Notes: generated by a model not told the origin, from the letters alone. Positions 38,871-48,385 are shown, counted from the stretch's first letter. The stretch is 64,000 nt of DNA from Faucicola osloensis_D (GCA_020041925.1 CP083409.1), one strand, 5' to 3'. Translations and numbers: made by a program.

Positions 38871-40565
38871 ATGCCAAAAAAACGGATTAATGACAAAGTT
38901 ACTCAAATTCCCCCTACAAACAATGACAATGAAAACATCTGTGATTCCAATACACAGTCAATTATTGAGCACCAAGAAAATATTACCGAAATTTTGGCAA
39001 AACCAACCAAAACTGAAATTTCTGATTCTGATAAAAAAGCCAATACCGTCAGTATCAGTGAAGACGATGATAAGGTCAAACATTTTGATGATGCATCGGT
39101 GCATTTTGATTTAATTAGCCCGCTAGATAACACCCGTATCAATTTAAAGCGTTATAAGCGTCAAGATGCCGTTAGCCACGCCTATGATTATGATGCTATT
39201 GTGATTGGTGCAGGACCCGCGGGCGAAGCAGCAGCGATGAAAATCGCCAAATCTGGGCAAAAAGTTGCCGTGATTGATCCACGTAAACAAGTGGGCGGTA
39301 ACTGTACGCATGTAGGCACGATTCCAAGTAAAGCATTGCGTCAGTCGGTGTTTAATATTATCGGTAATCGCCGCGATCCTATTTTAAACCAAGGCATTGA
39401 CTATCACCAGATTCCACTCAATAAAGTATTAACCAAAGCGCGTGAAGTGGTACGTAATCAGGTAGAAACCCATACCCGTTTTTACGAGCGTAACCAAATT
39501 GACTTAATCAATGGCTGGGCAAGTTTTAAAGATACCCATACCATTCATGTTGATATGAGTGATGGTACCGAGCAGGACATTACCTTTGAACAAGCCATTA
39601 TTACTGTGGGTAGCCGTCCTTATCGTCCTGATTTGTTAGATTTTAGCCATCCTCGTGTGTTTGATTCTGATAAAATCCTGCAAATGGATTATGTGGTACA
39701 GCGCATTATTATTTATGGTGCAGGCGTGATTGGCTGTGAATATGCGTCTATTTTTACTGGTCTTGGTTATAAAGTAGATTTGATTAATACCCAAGAGCAG
39801 TTGCTGAGCTATCTAGATGATGAGATTTCTGACGCGTTGTCGCATGACTTTAGACAATTTGGCGTGTTAATTCGCAACAAAGAAGAAATCGAACGGCTAG
39901 AAACTTATGATGACTGCGTGATTTTATATCTAAAAAGTGGTAAACGCATCAAATCTGACGCTATTTTATGGTCAAACGGTCGATCAGGTAATACCGACAG
40001 TCTCAATCTTGCCGCCATCGGGCTCACCGCAAATAGCCGTGGTCAACTCAAAGTCAATGAACATTACCAAACCGATATCCCAAATATTTATGCAGCAGGG
40101 GATGTGATTGGTTGGCCATCGCTTGCATCGGCAGCTTACGACCAAGGACGCTGCGCCGCTGCTTATATGGTGGGCGATGAAAACGCACAACCTGTTCGCA
40201 GTGTGCCAACGGGTATTTATACCATTCCTGAAATTTCAAGTATTGGTAAAAACGAACAAGAATTAACCGCCGAAAAAGTGCCGTATGAAGTCGGTCAAGC
40301 TTTCTTCAAACACCTTGCCCGCGCACAAATCATCGGTGAGCGTAGTGGGGTGTTAAAAATACTGTTCCACCGTGAAACCTTAGAGGTTTTGGGTATCCAT
40401 TGTTATGGCAATCACGCCTCTGAGATTATTCATATCGGACAAGCAGTGATGGAAAGTAAGGGCAGCAATACGCTAGAATACTTTGTCAATACTACCTTTA
40501 ACTACCCAACGATGGCAGAAGCCTATCGCGTTGCTGCGCTCAATGGTCTTAATCGGGTGTTTTAA
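38871..40565 (+). CDS. sthA: Soluble pyridine nucleotide transhydrogenase with long N-terminal extension
   Basis: SthA is a flavoprotein that interconverts NADPH and NADH in the cytoplasm. The core starts near residue 105 with YDYDAIVIGAGPAGEAAAM (FAD site), followed by GGNCTHVGTIPSKALR, which has a single Cys in place of the CxxxxC redox pair of lipoamide dehydrogenase and so points to SthA. IIYGAGVIGCEYASIF is the NAD(P) site and NIYAAGDVIGWPSLAS the second FAD contact. The first 100 residues are a charged, low-complexity tail lacking in E. coli SthA. The ATG at 38871 has ggag five bases upstream; an ATG at 38859 is the alternative. rsmG overlaps its stop by one base. Confidence 0.93.
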   Translation: MPKKRINDKVTQIPPTNNDNENICDSNTQSIIEHQENITEILAKPTKTEISDSDKKANTVSISEDDDKVKHFDDASVHFDLISPLDNTRINLKRYKRQDAVSHAYDYDAIVIGAGPAGEAAAMKIAKSGQKVAVIDPRKQVGGNCTHVGTIPSKALRQSVFNIIGNRRDPILNQGIDYHQIPLNKVLTKAREVVRNQVETHTRFYERNQIDLINGWASFKDTHTIHVDMSDGTEQDITFEQAIITVGSRPYRPDLLDFSHPRVFDSDKILQMDYVVQRIIIYGAGVIGCEYASIFTGLGYKVDLINTQEQLLSYLDDEISDALSHDFRQFGVLIRNKEEIERLETYDDCVILYLKSGKRIKSDAILWSNGRSGNTDSLNLAAIGLTANSRGQLKVNEHYQTDIPNIYAAGDVIGWPSLASAAYDQGRCAAAYMVGDENAQPVRSVPTGIYTIPEISSIGKNEQELTAEKVPYEVGQAFFKHLARAQIIGERSGVLKILFHRETLEVLGIHCYGNHASEIIHIGQAVMESKGSNTLEYFVNTTFNYPTMAEAYRVAALNGLNRVF

Positions 40566-41212
40566 TGACGCAGATAAATGTAAAGCTACAACCCCAGTAC
40601 GTAAAATTACAACCGCAGTTGCAACAAGCGCTCTCCGAGTTAAAGTTGCAGCTATCGGATGAGCAGCAATTACAGCTCCTGTACTATCTACAGCAGCTGT
40701 TATTTTGGAATAAAGCCTATAATTTGACCGCTATCAAAGATGACCAACAAGCGTTAATCAAACATATCTTTGATAGTTTGTCGATTGTGCCATTTTTGCC
40801 AGCCGGTGATTTGCTAGATATTGGGACGGGTGCGGGTTTGCCAGCGGTGATAGTTGCCATTTGTCAGCCACAACGTGCGGTGACAGCGCTCGATAGTAAC
40901 CAAAAGAAAATTCGCTTTATCAAACAAGTCGCCAGTGAGCTGGGGTTAAAAAATCTAACACCGGTTGCCAGTCGTATCGAAGCACACGCAGGTACTTATC
41001 AAGTAATTACCTCAAGGGCGTTTGCATCACTGGTGGATTTTGTCACCCATAGTCAAAGCAAATTGGCAGACAATGGTATTATTTGTGCCATGAAGGGGGT
41101 TGAACCTGTTGACGAGATTCAAGCCCTTCAAAATGAGTGGCAAATTAACACCCAAGTGTTAGCCGTGCCAGAGCTCCATGAATCACGCCATTTGATTTAT
41201 TTGCAAAGATAA
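40565..41212 (+). CDS. rsmG: 16S rRNA (guanine-527-N7)-methyltransferase
   Basis: RsmG (GidB) methylates N7 of G527 in 16S rRNA; its loss gives low-level streptomycin resistance. The 215-residue protein has LLFWNKAYNLTAIKD, HIFDSLSIVPFL, the SAM motif DLLDIGTGAGLPAVI, and the ALDSNQKKIRFIKQVASELGL segment. A leucine/glutamine-rich N-terminus precedes these. Its ATG overlaps the sthA stop (TAATG), so sthA and rsmG are translationally coupled. A terminator separates it from parA. Usually the upstream partner is mnmG near the origin; here it is sthA. Confidence 0.95.
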   Translation: MTQINVKLQPQYVKLQPQLQQALSELKLQLSDEQQLQLLYYLQQLLFWNKAYNLTAIKDDQQALIKHIFDSLSIVPFLPAGDLLDIGTGAGLPAVIVAICQPQRAVTALDSNQKKIRFIKQVASELGLKNLTPVASRIEAHAGTYQVITSRAFASLVDFVTHSQSKLADNGIICAMKGVEPVDEIQALQNEWQINTQVLAVPELHESRHLIYLQR

Positions 41213-41223
41213 ACACCCCATTT

Positions 41224-41268
41224 CAGCCAGTTTTACCGGTATTAGGGTTTGAAAAACTGGCTGTTTTT
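41224..41268 (+). terminator. Terminator after rsmG
   Basis: Arms cagccagtttt and aaaactggctg pair perfectly over 11 bp around an 18-nt loop, then five T residues. parA starts 45 bp later. Confidence 0.8.
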
Positions 41269-41313
41269 GACTACAATTTTCAACCTTTTTATCAACACAT
41301 TGCGAGACAGTTC

Positions 41314-42114
41314 ATGGATATTTTAGCCATTGCTAATCAAAAAGGTGGGGTGGGCAAAACCACCACCGCGGTTAATTTGGCAAGTGCACTGGCACATCGC
41401 CGCAAAAAAGTTTTACTGATTGATTTGGATGCCCAAGGCAATGCGACCACGGCATCAGGGCTGGATAAACGCGAATTAGAGTACAGTATTGCTGATGTGC
41501 TGTTAGATGATTTACCAATCCATGAGGCGATTGTCAAAACCGCGAATGGGTTTGATATTGTCGGTGCCAACAATGAATTGTCAGGCAGTGATTTGCATTT
41601 AAGTCAAAAGCCTGAAAACCATGCAATTTTGTCAAAAGCCATGCAGCAGCTGGCTGATATGCCTGCCAAAAACGGCCGCGCGACTAAGCCGTATGATTTT
41701 ATCGTGATTGACTGCGCGCCGAGTTTAAGTTTACTTACCATTAATGCAATGTGTGCCACATCAGGGGTAATTATCCCGATGCAATGTGAATATTTTGCAT
41801 TGGAAGGATTGGCGGATTTATCGCAAACCATTGAGCGTTTGAAGTCGCTAAACCCAAACTTGCATATCCGCGGTGTGTTAAGAACCATGTTTGACCCGCG
41901 CAACACCTTAGCAAATGATGTTTCTATGGAATTGATTGAGCATTTTGGTCCGATTTTATTTAATACCATCATTCCCCGTAATATTCGTCTAGCAGAAGCA
42001 CCGGCGCACGGCATCCCTGCGCTTGATTATGAGATGAATTCAAAAGGCTCACAAGCCTATATTCGCCTTGCCAATGAAATTATCAAGCAAAGTCGCCAGT
42101 TCCAACTTGCCTAA
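41314..42114 (+). CDS. parA: Chromosome-partitioning ATPase ParA
   Basis: This Walker-type ATPase of 266 residues acts with ParB-parS to segregate the replication origin. The deviant Walker A motif AIANQKGGVGKTTTAVNLA starts at residue 6, Walker A' is VLLIDLDAQGNAT, and Walker B is FIVIDCAPSLSLL. The short N-terminus without an HTH marks the chromosomal Soj type. parB follows after 178 bp with its own candidate promoter. The order rsmG-parA-parB is the usual origin-proximal arrangement, although no dnaA or oriC is in view. Confidence 0.96.
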   Translation: MDILAIANQKGGVGKTTTAVNLASALAHRRKKVLLIDLDAQGNATTASGLDKRELEYSIADVLLDDLPIHEAIVKTANGFDIVGANNELSGSDLHLSQKPENHAILSKAMQQLADMPAKNGRATKPYDFIVIDCAPSLSLLTINAMCATSGVIIPMQCEYFALEGLADLSQTIERLKSLNPNLHIRGVLRTMFDPRNTLANDVSMELIEHFGPILFNTIIPRNIRLAEAPAHGIPALDYEMNSKGSQAYIRLANEIIKQSRQFQLA

Positions 42115-42183
42115 CTTAAGCTGTTTAGGCACTTTTTTTGTTAACTTGTTGGCAAGTGCATACTGGCAAAAGCAATGAAAATA

Positions 42184-42213
42184 TTTTTCAAGCAATAGCG
42201 AATCTGCTAAAAT
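42184..42213 (+). promoter_or_regulatory. Candidate promoter of parB
   Basis: TTTTCA (42184-42189) and TAAAAT (42208-42213) are separated by 18 bp. The -10 is preceded by TG, giving an extended -10 form. Confidence 0.4.
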
Positions 42214-42292
42214 AGCCAGTTCAAAAATGGCGGCATTGGTTTAATTTTTTATCAGTCATTTTTAACTATTTAATGGCATTGGGAATTTCGAC

Positions 42293-43456
42293 ATGGTTAA
42301 AAAGCGTGGATTGGCATCAAATCGAGGACTTGATGCGTTACTCGGCTCAATCAAAACGGAAAAATTGATTACCGGTAATCTAATCGATGCGAGTGTTCGA
42401 GCCTCTGTCGATGACGCGAAAAGCGCTGAAAAACTACATGCCAAGTCACCCGATGATGGGCAAAATGTTTCGGATGACGAATCAGCCGAAGCTAGCGGCA
42501 CTATAGCCATAGCTAAAAAATTGCCCACAGCTGCGGTAACCCCCAAACCATTCACCGCAAAACCCGCCAAAACAGTAACGTCAAATATCGATAACACACC
42601 CATAAATAACGATGCCAATAATAATAGTAATGATAGTAGTAATGTGGCTGGGTTAAATTTGATGCATATCAATGTCACGTATTTGCAGCGTGGCAAGTAT
42701 CAGCCGCGCATTGATTTGGACGAAGATGCCTTGCAAGAGTTGGCAACGTCTATCAAGCAGCATGGCGTGATGCAGCCTATTGTGATTCGACCCTTAGCCA
42801 AAGTATTGCCCAATTCCCCGATTACCCATGAAATTATCGCGGGTGAACGTCGCTGGCGTGCGGCGCAAATTGCAGGTTTAACCCATATACCCGCCATCAT
42901 GCGCCCCATGTCAGATGACTTGGCAATCGCTTTGGCATTGATTGAAAACATCCAACGGGAAGATTTGAGCGTCATGGAACAGGCTGCCGCATTGCAGCGT
43001 TTTCATGATGAATTTGGTATGAGTCATTCGCAAATTGCGGATGTTGTGGGTAAGGCGAGAACAACGGTTTCTAATTTGCTGCGTTTGAACCAATTACATG
43101 ACGATGTCAAACAAGCGTTAAATGAAGGGCAGATGGATATGGGGCATGCCAGGGCATTATTGTCGCTGTCACCCAAACAGCAGCCTGTTATTGCCAAAAA
43201 AATTATACAGGGTCAATTGACTGTTCGTCAGACTGAAGCGTTAGTTAAAGATATTTTAAATCCAAAAGCGCCGACACAAAGCCAAGAAATTGATTATGAT
43301 AGGCTGCGGCTGAACCAACACCTCTCTGAACAACTCGGTGCCGTGGTAAAAATCAAAGGCTCCTCAAAAGGCAAGGGGAGTATTGAGATATTTTTTCACA
43401 ACGAAGAAGAATTACAAGCTTTGATTGTGCAGTTCCAGTCGCAACTTGAGCATTAA
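42293..43456 (+). CDS. parB: Chromosome-partitioning protein ParB
   Basis: ParB binds parS sites, hydrolyses CTP and spreads as a clamp, and stimulates ParA. The 387 residues begin KKRGLASNRGLDALLGSI, a ParA-contact peptide. A low-complexity region of about 90 residues (Ala/Asp/Asn-rich) follows. The ParB/Spo0J N-terminal domain then starts (YLQRGKYQPRIDLDEDALQELA, with GERRWRAAQIAGL, the CTP-binding GERRxR motif) and leads to the HTH (MSHSQIADVVGKARTTVSNLLRL). A C-terminal dimerisation domain closes the protein. The spacer is longer than in most chromosomal ParBs (about 290-300 residues). A 13-bp duplication spans the stop. Confidence 0.95.
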   Translation: MVKKRGLASNRGLDALLGSIKTEKLITGNLIDASVRASVDDAKSAEKLHAKSPDDGQNVSDDESAEASGTIAIAKKLPTAAVTPKPFTAKPAKTVTSNIDNTPINNDANNNSNDSSNVAGLNLMHINVTYLQRGKYQPRIDLDEDALQELATSIKQHGVMQPIVIRPLAKVLPNSPITHEIIAGERRWRAAQIAGLTHIPAIMRPMSDDLAIALALIENIQREDLSVMEQAAALQRFHDEFGMSHSQIADVVGKARTTVSNLLRLNQLHDDVKQALNEGQMDMGHARALLSLSPKQQPVIAKKIIQGQLTVRQTEALVKDILNPKAPTQSQEIDYDRLRLNQHLSEQLGAVVKIKGSSKGKGSIEIFFHNEEELQALIVQFQSQLEH

Positions 43457-43470
43457 TCTTGCGCATTAGA
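43445..43470 (+). repeat. 13-bp x2 duplication across the parB stop
   Basis: CTTGAGCATTAAT and CTTGCGCATTAGA are head to tail (10 of 13 identical). The first copy contains the parB stop codon. Confidence 0.65.
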
Positions 43471-43519
43471 TTAGTTTTCTCAATTTATTAATCATTGACA
43501 TGCAAAGGCAGTATAACGG

Positions 43520-44143
43520 ATGTGGGAATTAGTTAAAGCAGGCGGTTGGTTGATGTGGCCCATTGTCCTATGTTCGATTTTGATGTTAATTATCATCATT
43601 GAGCGCGCGATAAAACTTAAAGTCAGTACAGTGACACCCGCCCATCTGCGTGAACAATTGATGCAGCGGCTGATTGAGCAGGGCGACATTGATCGAGAGT
43701 CGCTTGAGAATGTCAAACTCAATTCGCCTTTGGGTGATATCCTCGCTGCAGGACTCATGAATCGCCAGCATGGGATTGATTCAATGACCATGCATATGGA
43801 AAACCGCGCCAGTATTACTATCCACCAATTAGAAAAACATATCAATATGTTGGGTACCATCGGTGCTATCGCGCCATTATTGGGTCTGTTAGGTACCGTA
43901 CTGGGGATTATTTCATCCTTCTTAGCCATTACCGAAGGCGCAATGCAAGATCCGACCATGCTAGCAGCTGGCGTATCGCAAGCGCTGATTACCACAGCAG
44001 GGGGTATGCTGGTCGCGATTCCTGCGGTGATGGCGTACCGTATTTTTCAGCGCCGTATCATTGATATCAATGCGGCGTTTGAACAAGAAGCGGGTTTGAT
44101 GATGCAAGAATTACTGGACAATGGTCTAATCACGCCTCGTTAA
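43520..44143 (+). CDS. exbB: MotA/TolQ/ExbB proton channel protein
   Basis: This 207-residue inner-membrane protein has three helices (WLMWPIVLCSILMLIIII near the start, IAPLLGLLGTVLGIISSF, and AGGMLVAIPAVMAYRIF), the layout of ExbB/TolQ stator subunits. With ExbD it forms a proton-driven motor that energises TonB or Tol-like proteins. Its place before exbD, msbA, lpxK and kdsB is the conserved order in Pseudomonas and Acinetobacter. There the exbBD pair is not next to tonB and its partner is unclear; a link with envelope or lipid A export is inferred only from context. Confidence 0.92.
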   Translation: MWELVKAGGWLMWPIVLCSILMLIIIIERAIKLKVSTVTPAHLREQLMQRLIEQGDIDRESLENVKLNSPLGDILAAGLMNRQHGIDSMTMHMENRASITIHQLEKHINMLGTIGAIAPLLGLLGTVLGIISSFLAITEGAMQDPTMLAAGVSQALITTAGGMLVAIPAVMAYRIFQRRIIDINAAFEQEAGLMMQELLDNGLITPR

Positions 44144-44173
44144 TGGCGTATAGCTGCGTAAAAGAGTCAACCC

Positions 44174-44629
44174 ATGCGATTTCGTAAACCCACGGTCGAA
44201 CCTTTAGAAATCAATCTTACCCCGATGATTGATTGCTTGCTGTTTTTGATTGTTTTTTTACTGCTGTCGACCACTTTCAACCATTTTAGTAAACTCAATA
44301 TCATTTTGCCGCAAGCAGAGGGCGTACCGATTACTGAGAAAAGCAAACGCATTGAAATCGCGGTGCAAAAAGATGGTAGTTATCTGGTCAATGGCATTGC
44401 TTTATCTGGTAATAGCGAAGCTGAGTTGACGGCGATGATCCGTCAAGAAGCGGGTGAAGACCGAAAGCAGCTATTTGTTATCTCTGCGGATGCCGAGACC
44501 AGTCACCAGTCGGTGGTTAAGGTGATGGATATAGCGGGTAAAATGGGCTTTATGAATTTAAATATCAGTACCGTGATACCTGCCACTTCGCTCGATAGTA
44601 ATATTGCCCCAGCGCCAGATGTCAAATAA
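44174..44629 (+). CDS. exbD: ExbD/TolR biopolymer transport protein
   Basis: This 151-residue protein has a short cytoplasmic N-terminus, one transmembrane helix starting LTPMIDCLLFLIVFLLLS (with the conserved proton-carrying Asp), and a periplasmic domain. This is the ExbD/TolR layout. It works with the ExbB encoded 30 bp upstream. msbA begins 63 bp later on the same strand. Confidence 0.93.
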   Translation: MRFRKPTVEPLEINLTPMIDCLLFLIVFLLLSTTFNHFSKLNIILPQAEGVPITEKSKRIEIAVQKDGSYLVNGIALSGNSEAELTAMIRQEAGEDRKQLFVISADAETSHQSVVKVMDIAGKMGFMNLNISTVIPATSLDSNIAPAPDVK

Positions 44630-44692
44630 TTTTTATTGTTCAATTTACTGATACAATAGCTGTTAAGTCGTTCTTTTATATATTGAGATGCC

Positions 44693-46456
44693 ATGACCGT
44701 TTCAAAACCTTCCAATGCTCACCCACGTTGGCAGACCTACCGAAGATTGCTAGGTTATCTCAAGCCGTATTGGTGGGCGATGACGCTAGTCGTCATTGGC
44801 TTTACCTTAAATGCAGGCACCGAAGTGGGCATTGCCAAGCTGGTCAAATTCATTATTGATGCGATTAATGAACGTGATCAAGCGCATATCAATCTTTTTC
44901 CAGCTTTAATCGTATTGTTGTTTGTACTGCGAGGGCTTAGCTCATTTTTGGGTAATTACTTTAGCGCAGTGATTTCACGCAATGTCGTCTATCAGCTGCG
45001 TATGCAAGTGTTTTCAAAATTGCTCAGATTACCCAGCCAATTTTATCTCAACCACAATGCCGGTCAGATTTCTGCAAAATTAATCTTTGATGTCGAGCAA
45101 GTCACTGCGGCGGGTACCGATACGCTCAAAACCTTATTACGCGATGGTTTGACCGTGATTGGGTTGTTGGCGTTTTTGCTTTATAGTAATTGGAAATTAA
45201 GCCTGTCGTTGTTTGTGGTATTGCCGCCGATTTTATTGTTAGTCGGTAAAGCCAGTAAACGCTTTCGTAACCTGTCGCGCGGTATTCAAAAGTCCATGGG
45301 TGAAGTCAGTCATATTACCAATGAAGTCATCACAGGCTACCAAGTGGTCAAAAATTATGGCGGTCAGCAAAACGAGCTGACAAGGTTTAATAACGCCTCT
45401 TTAACCAATCTTAAACAAGGGCTAAAGGTGGTGGTGACCAATAGCATCAATACGCCATTAATTCAATTATTGATGGCGTGCGCGATGGCTGTGGTGGTAT
45501 GGATTGCGTTAAGACCCAATGTCTTAGGTGATACCACCGCAGGCGAGTTTATCGCTTATATCAGTGCAGCAGGGCTACTGAGCAAACCCGTGCGCTCGTT
45601 GACCGATATCAATCAAGGCTTGCAAAAAGGTTTGGCGGCGGCGGATTCTATATTTGAGATGCTCGATGAAGCCGAAGAAAAAGACACGGGCAAAATTGAA
45701 AAAACGCTGACCGGTAAAATAGTACTTAACGACCTAAGCGTCACTTTTGAGGATGGCAAACAAGCGCTCAATAACGTAAATTTGGTGGTCAATCCCGGTG
45801 AAACGGTGGCGTTAATCGGTCGAAGTGGCGCAGGTAAAACTACCCTAGTCAACTGTCTGATGCGTGCGCTAGAGCCGACAAAGGGCAATATTTATCTTGA
45901 CGATGTCGCTATCGAAGATTTGACATTACATTCACTGCGTAGTCAGATTGCCAGTGTCAACCAACAAGTGGTACTGTTTGATACCTCTATCCACAACAAT
46001 ATTGCCTATGGCGAATTATCTAACCGAACCTCGGCGCAAGTGATTGATGCCGCAAAATCAGCCTTTGCGCACGATTTTATCATGCAATTGCCGCAGGGTT
46101 ACCAATCAAAGATAGGCTCACAGGGTCTGCAGTTATCTGGCGGACAACGCCAACGCTTATCCATTGCACGTGCCCTGCTAAAGGATGCGCCTATCTTGAT
46201 TTTGGATGAAGCCACGAGCGCGCTAGATAATGAATCAGAATTTTATATCCAAAAAGCGCTGGAGCGCGTCATGCATGGCAGAACCACCATCGTTATCGCG
46301 CACCGATTAACGACCATCCAAAATGCCGATAAAATCGTGGTCATGGATAACGGTGAAATTATTGAAGTCGGTACCCACGACAGTTTGCTAGCCGCGCAAG
46401 GTACGTATGCCAAGTTGTATGAGCGTCATTTTGAAGAGGATATATTGTCAAACTAA
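44693..46456 (+). CDS. msbA: Lipid A export ATP-binding/permease protein MsbA
   Basis: MsbA flips core-lipid A across the inner membrane. This ABC half-transporter of 587 residues has six transmembrane helices (about residues 20-300) and an ATPase domain with Walker A GRSGAGKTTLVN, signature LSGGQRQRLSIARA, Walker B ILILDEATSALD and a switch His in VIAHRLTTI. Position next to lpxK, as in many gamma-proteobacteria, supports MsbA over a drug exporter. Its stop codon overlaps the lpxK start (TAATG). Confidence 0.95.
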   Translation: MTVSKPSNAHPRWQTYRRLLGYLKPYWWAMTLVVIGFTLNAGTEVGIAKLVKFIIDAINERDQAHINLFPALIVLLFVLRGLSSFLGNYFSAVISRNVVYQLRMQVFSKLLRLPSQFYLNHNAGQISAKLIFDVEQVTAAGTDTLKTLLRDGLTVIGLLAFLLYSNWKLSLSLFVVLPPILLLVGKASKRFRNLSRGIQKSMGEVSHITNEVITGYQVVKNYGGQQNELTRFNNASLTNLKQGLKVVVTNSINTPLIQLLMACAMAVVVWIALRPNVLGDTTAGEFIAYISAAGLLSKPVRSLTDINQGLQKGLAAADSIFEMLDEAEEKDTGKIEKTLTGKIVLNDLSVTFEDGKQALNNVNLVVNPGETVALIGRSGAGKTTLVNCLMRALEPTKGNIYLDDVAIEDLTLHSLRSQIASVNQQVVLFDTSIHNNIAYGELSNRTSAQVIDAAKSAFAHDFIMQLPQGYQSKIGSQGLQLSGGQRQRLSIARALLKDAPILILDEATSALDNESEFYIQKALERVMHGRTTIVIAHRLTTIQNADKIVVMDNGEIIEVGTHDSLLAAQGTYAKLYERHFEEDILSN

Positions 46457-47568
46457 TGCAACAGACACTGCTACAGGCGTGGCGCAACAAATCTCTCTGG
46501 CTATGGTTGTTATTGCCGGTGTCTTGGTTGTATGGGTTGGTTTTTTGGCTCAATAAAACTATGTATCGATTAGGGCTAAAACCCGTTTATTATCCCAACG
46601 TGCCCGTCATTGTAGTGGGCAATATCACCGTTGGCGGTAGCGGTAAGACGCCGCTAATCATTGAAGTGGTAACCTACCTGCAGCAAAAAGGGCTGACGGT
46701 CGGCGTCATCAGTCGTGGCTATGGCGGACAAGCCAAGCTGATGCCTTGTATCGTGACAGCAAATTCAAAGCCCAGTGAGGTTGGTGATGAGCCGTGTCTG
46801 ATTGTGCAGCGTACAGGCGTGCCCATGGCAGTCTGTCCAAACCGTGGTCAAGCAATTGAGTTATTGCTTGAGCAATTCCCAGGCATTCAACTTATTTTGG
46901 CGGATGATGGACTGCAGCATTTTGCCTTGGATAGGGATGAAAACTGGATTGTCGTCGATGCCGATCGCGGCTTTGGTAACCGCCAGCTATTGCCCACAGG
47001 CTTTCTGCGCGAGCCGATTAAACGCCTGTATCAGCCCAATACCACCGTCATATTTCACCAAAGTGATTGGCAGGATACTCAGGCTTTAACCCATTTTTCA
47101 AATAGCCTAAGCAAAGATTGTCATAGCATATCACCCGATATTCGTATGCGTTTGCTACAAAAACCATTAGAGCCTTTATTTAAAACACCTTTATTTAAAA
47201 CGGCTTCGCAAAATAGTTTACCTGCCCAACAAGTGATTGCCATGACAGGGATTGGATTGCCGCAGCGTTTTTTTAATAGCCTAAGCCAATTAGGGTTTGA
47301 CATCATACCGATGGCACTGAATGACCATCACACTTATAGTTTGCAAGATTTTGCCAACTTGCCAAAGTTACCGATTATCGTCACCGATAAGGATGCAGTC
47401 AAATTGCGTGTTTTGTTCGCCCAAGGTCATGAGAAAAATGACATTGCATCAAACATATGGGTGTTACCGGTAGAAGCTGAATTATCAGCCGCCTTTTATG
47501 CGTTAATCGACCGACAAATCGGCGAATTGGTTACCCTTGCTGACAATGCTGACAATGCTGACAATTAA
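46456..47568 (+). CDS. lpxK: Tetraacyldisaccharide 4'-kinase
   Basis: LpxK phosphorylates the 4' position of the lipid A disaccharide precursor at the inner membrane. The 370-residue protein has an N-terminal membrane-associated helix (SLWLWLLLPVSWLYGLVFWL), the P-loop VVGNITVGGSGKTPLI (53-68), VGVISRGYGG, and the ILADDGLQHFALDRD motif. The C-terminus ends in a threefold Ala-Asp-Asn repeat encoded by a 9-bp tandem repeat. Translationally coupled to msbA and 21 bp from kdsB. Confidence 0.95.
   Translation: MQQTLLQAWRNKSLWLWLLLPVSWLYGLVFWLNKTMYRLGLKPVYYPNVPVIVVGNITVGGSGKTPLIIEVVTYLQQKGLTVGVISRGYGGQAKLMPCIVTANSKPSEVGDEPCLIVQRTGVPMAVCPNRGQAIELLLEQFPGIQLILADDGLQHFALDRDENWIVVDADRGFGNRQLLPTGFLREPIKRLYQPNTTVIFHQSDWQDTQALTHFSNSLSKDCHSISPDIRMRLLQKPLEPLFKTPLFKTASQNSLPAQQVIAMTGIGLPQRFFNSLSQLGFDIIPMALNDHHTYSLQDFANLPKLPIIVTDKDAVKLRVLFAQGHEKNDIASNIWVLPVEAELSAAFYALIDRQIGELVTLADNADNADN
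47539..47565 (+). repeat. 9-bp x3 exact repeat at the lpxK C-terminus
   Basis: GCTGACAAT is repeated three times without mismatch, ending at the stop codon, and encodes Ala-Asp-Asn three times. Copy changes keep frame and would only alter tail length. Confidence 0.92.
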
Positions 47569-47589
47569 AAAACTTGTAGGAAATACACT

Positions 47590-48384
47590 ATGGTAAAACA
47601 TGTGGTCATACCAGCCCGCCTAAAAAGTACCCGACTGCCCAACAAACCGCTGTTAGAAATTCATGGCAAGCCGATGATTCTATGGGTGATTGATCGCGCC
47701 AATGCGGTGAAATCGGCGGGAATTGCCGATGATATTTTTGTGGCAACAGATGACGATAGCATCGCTAAACTGTGTCAAGACTATGGGGCAGCTGTCATCA
47801 TGACTGACCCCAATCATGCGTCTGGCACTGATAGGCTTGCTGAAGTAGCTAGGCTTCAGCAGTGGTCAACTGAAGATATCGTGATTAATATGCAAGGCGA
47901 TGAACCACTTGTGCCTGCAGGACTTATCAAACAAGTGACTGAGCTACTGCTACAAAAAAAAGATTGCGTAATGGCGACTTTGGCTGAACCCATCCAAAGC
48001 GTTGAAGAGTTTTTACGGCCATCGGTGGTCAAAGTTGTCAAAAATGCCCACAAGGAAGCCTTGTATTTTAGCCGAGCGCCGATTCCTTGCGATCGTCATA
48101 CAGCATTGTTGACCGACCAGCCAATCAGTAGCGAAAATAGCGCGCCAAAAAACGCTTACCGACACCTAGGCATCTACGCTTATCGGGTCAGTTTGCTACA
48201 ACAATTTAGTGTTTGGCAGCAAGGCGAGCTAGAGCAGCTTGAATCATTGGAACAATTGCGTATTTTGGAGCAAGGCATGCGTATCGCCATTGATACTGCT
48301 TCAGAGTTGTTGCCGCCCGGTGTAGATACGCAAGAGGATTTGGATCGGCTCAATGAGTTGGCGTTATCAGAATTATTAAAATAA
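47590..48384 (+). CDS. kdsB: 3-deoxy-manno-octulosonate cytidylyltransferase
   Basis: KdsB activates Kdo with CTP to CMP-Kdo for the inner core of lipopolysaccharide. The 264-residue protein begins VVIPARLKSTRLPNKPLLEI and has FVATDDDSIA, INMQGDEPLVP and LYFSRAPIPCDR, all standard for the family. A small insert rich in Asn/Ser follows DR. It is last in the msbA-lpxK-kdsB group and ends at a strong bidirectional terminator. Confidence 0.96.
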   Translation: MVKHVVIPARLKSTRLPNKPLLEIHGKPMILWVIDRANAVKSAGIADDIFVATDDDSIAKLCQDYGAAVIMTDPNHASGTDRLAEVARLQQWSTEDIVINMQGDEPLVPAGLIKQVTELLLQKKDCVMATLAEPIQSVEEFLRPSVVKVVKNAHKEALYFSRAPIPCDRHTALLTDQPISSENSAPKNAYRHLGIYAYRVSLLQQFSVWQQGELEQLESLEQLRILEQGMRIAIDTASELLPPGVDTQEDLDRLNELALSELLK

Positions 48385-48385
48385 T

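Noticed and set aside
47539..47565. Phase variation of lpxK or pilR through short repeats
   Set aside because: The repeat periods are 9 bp, so copy change keeps the reading frame and cannot switch the genes off.
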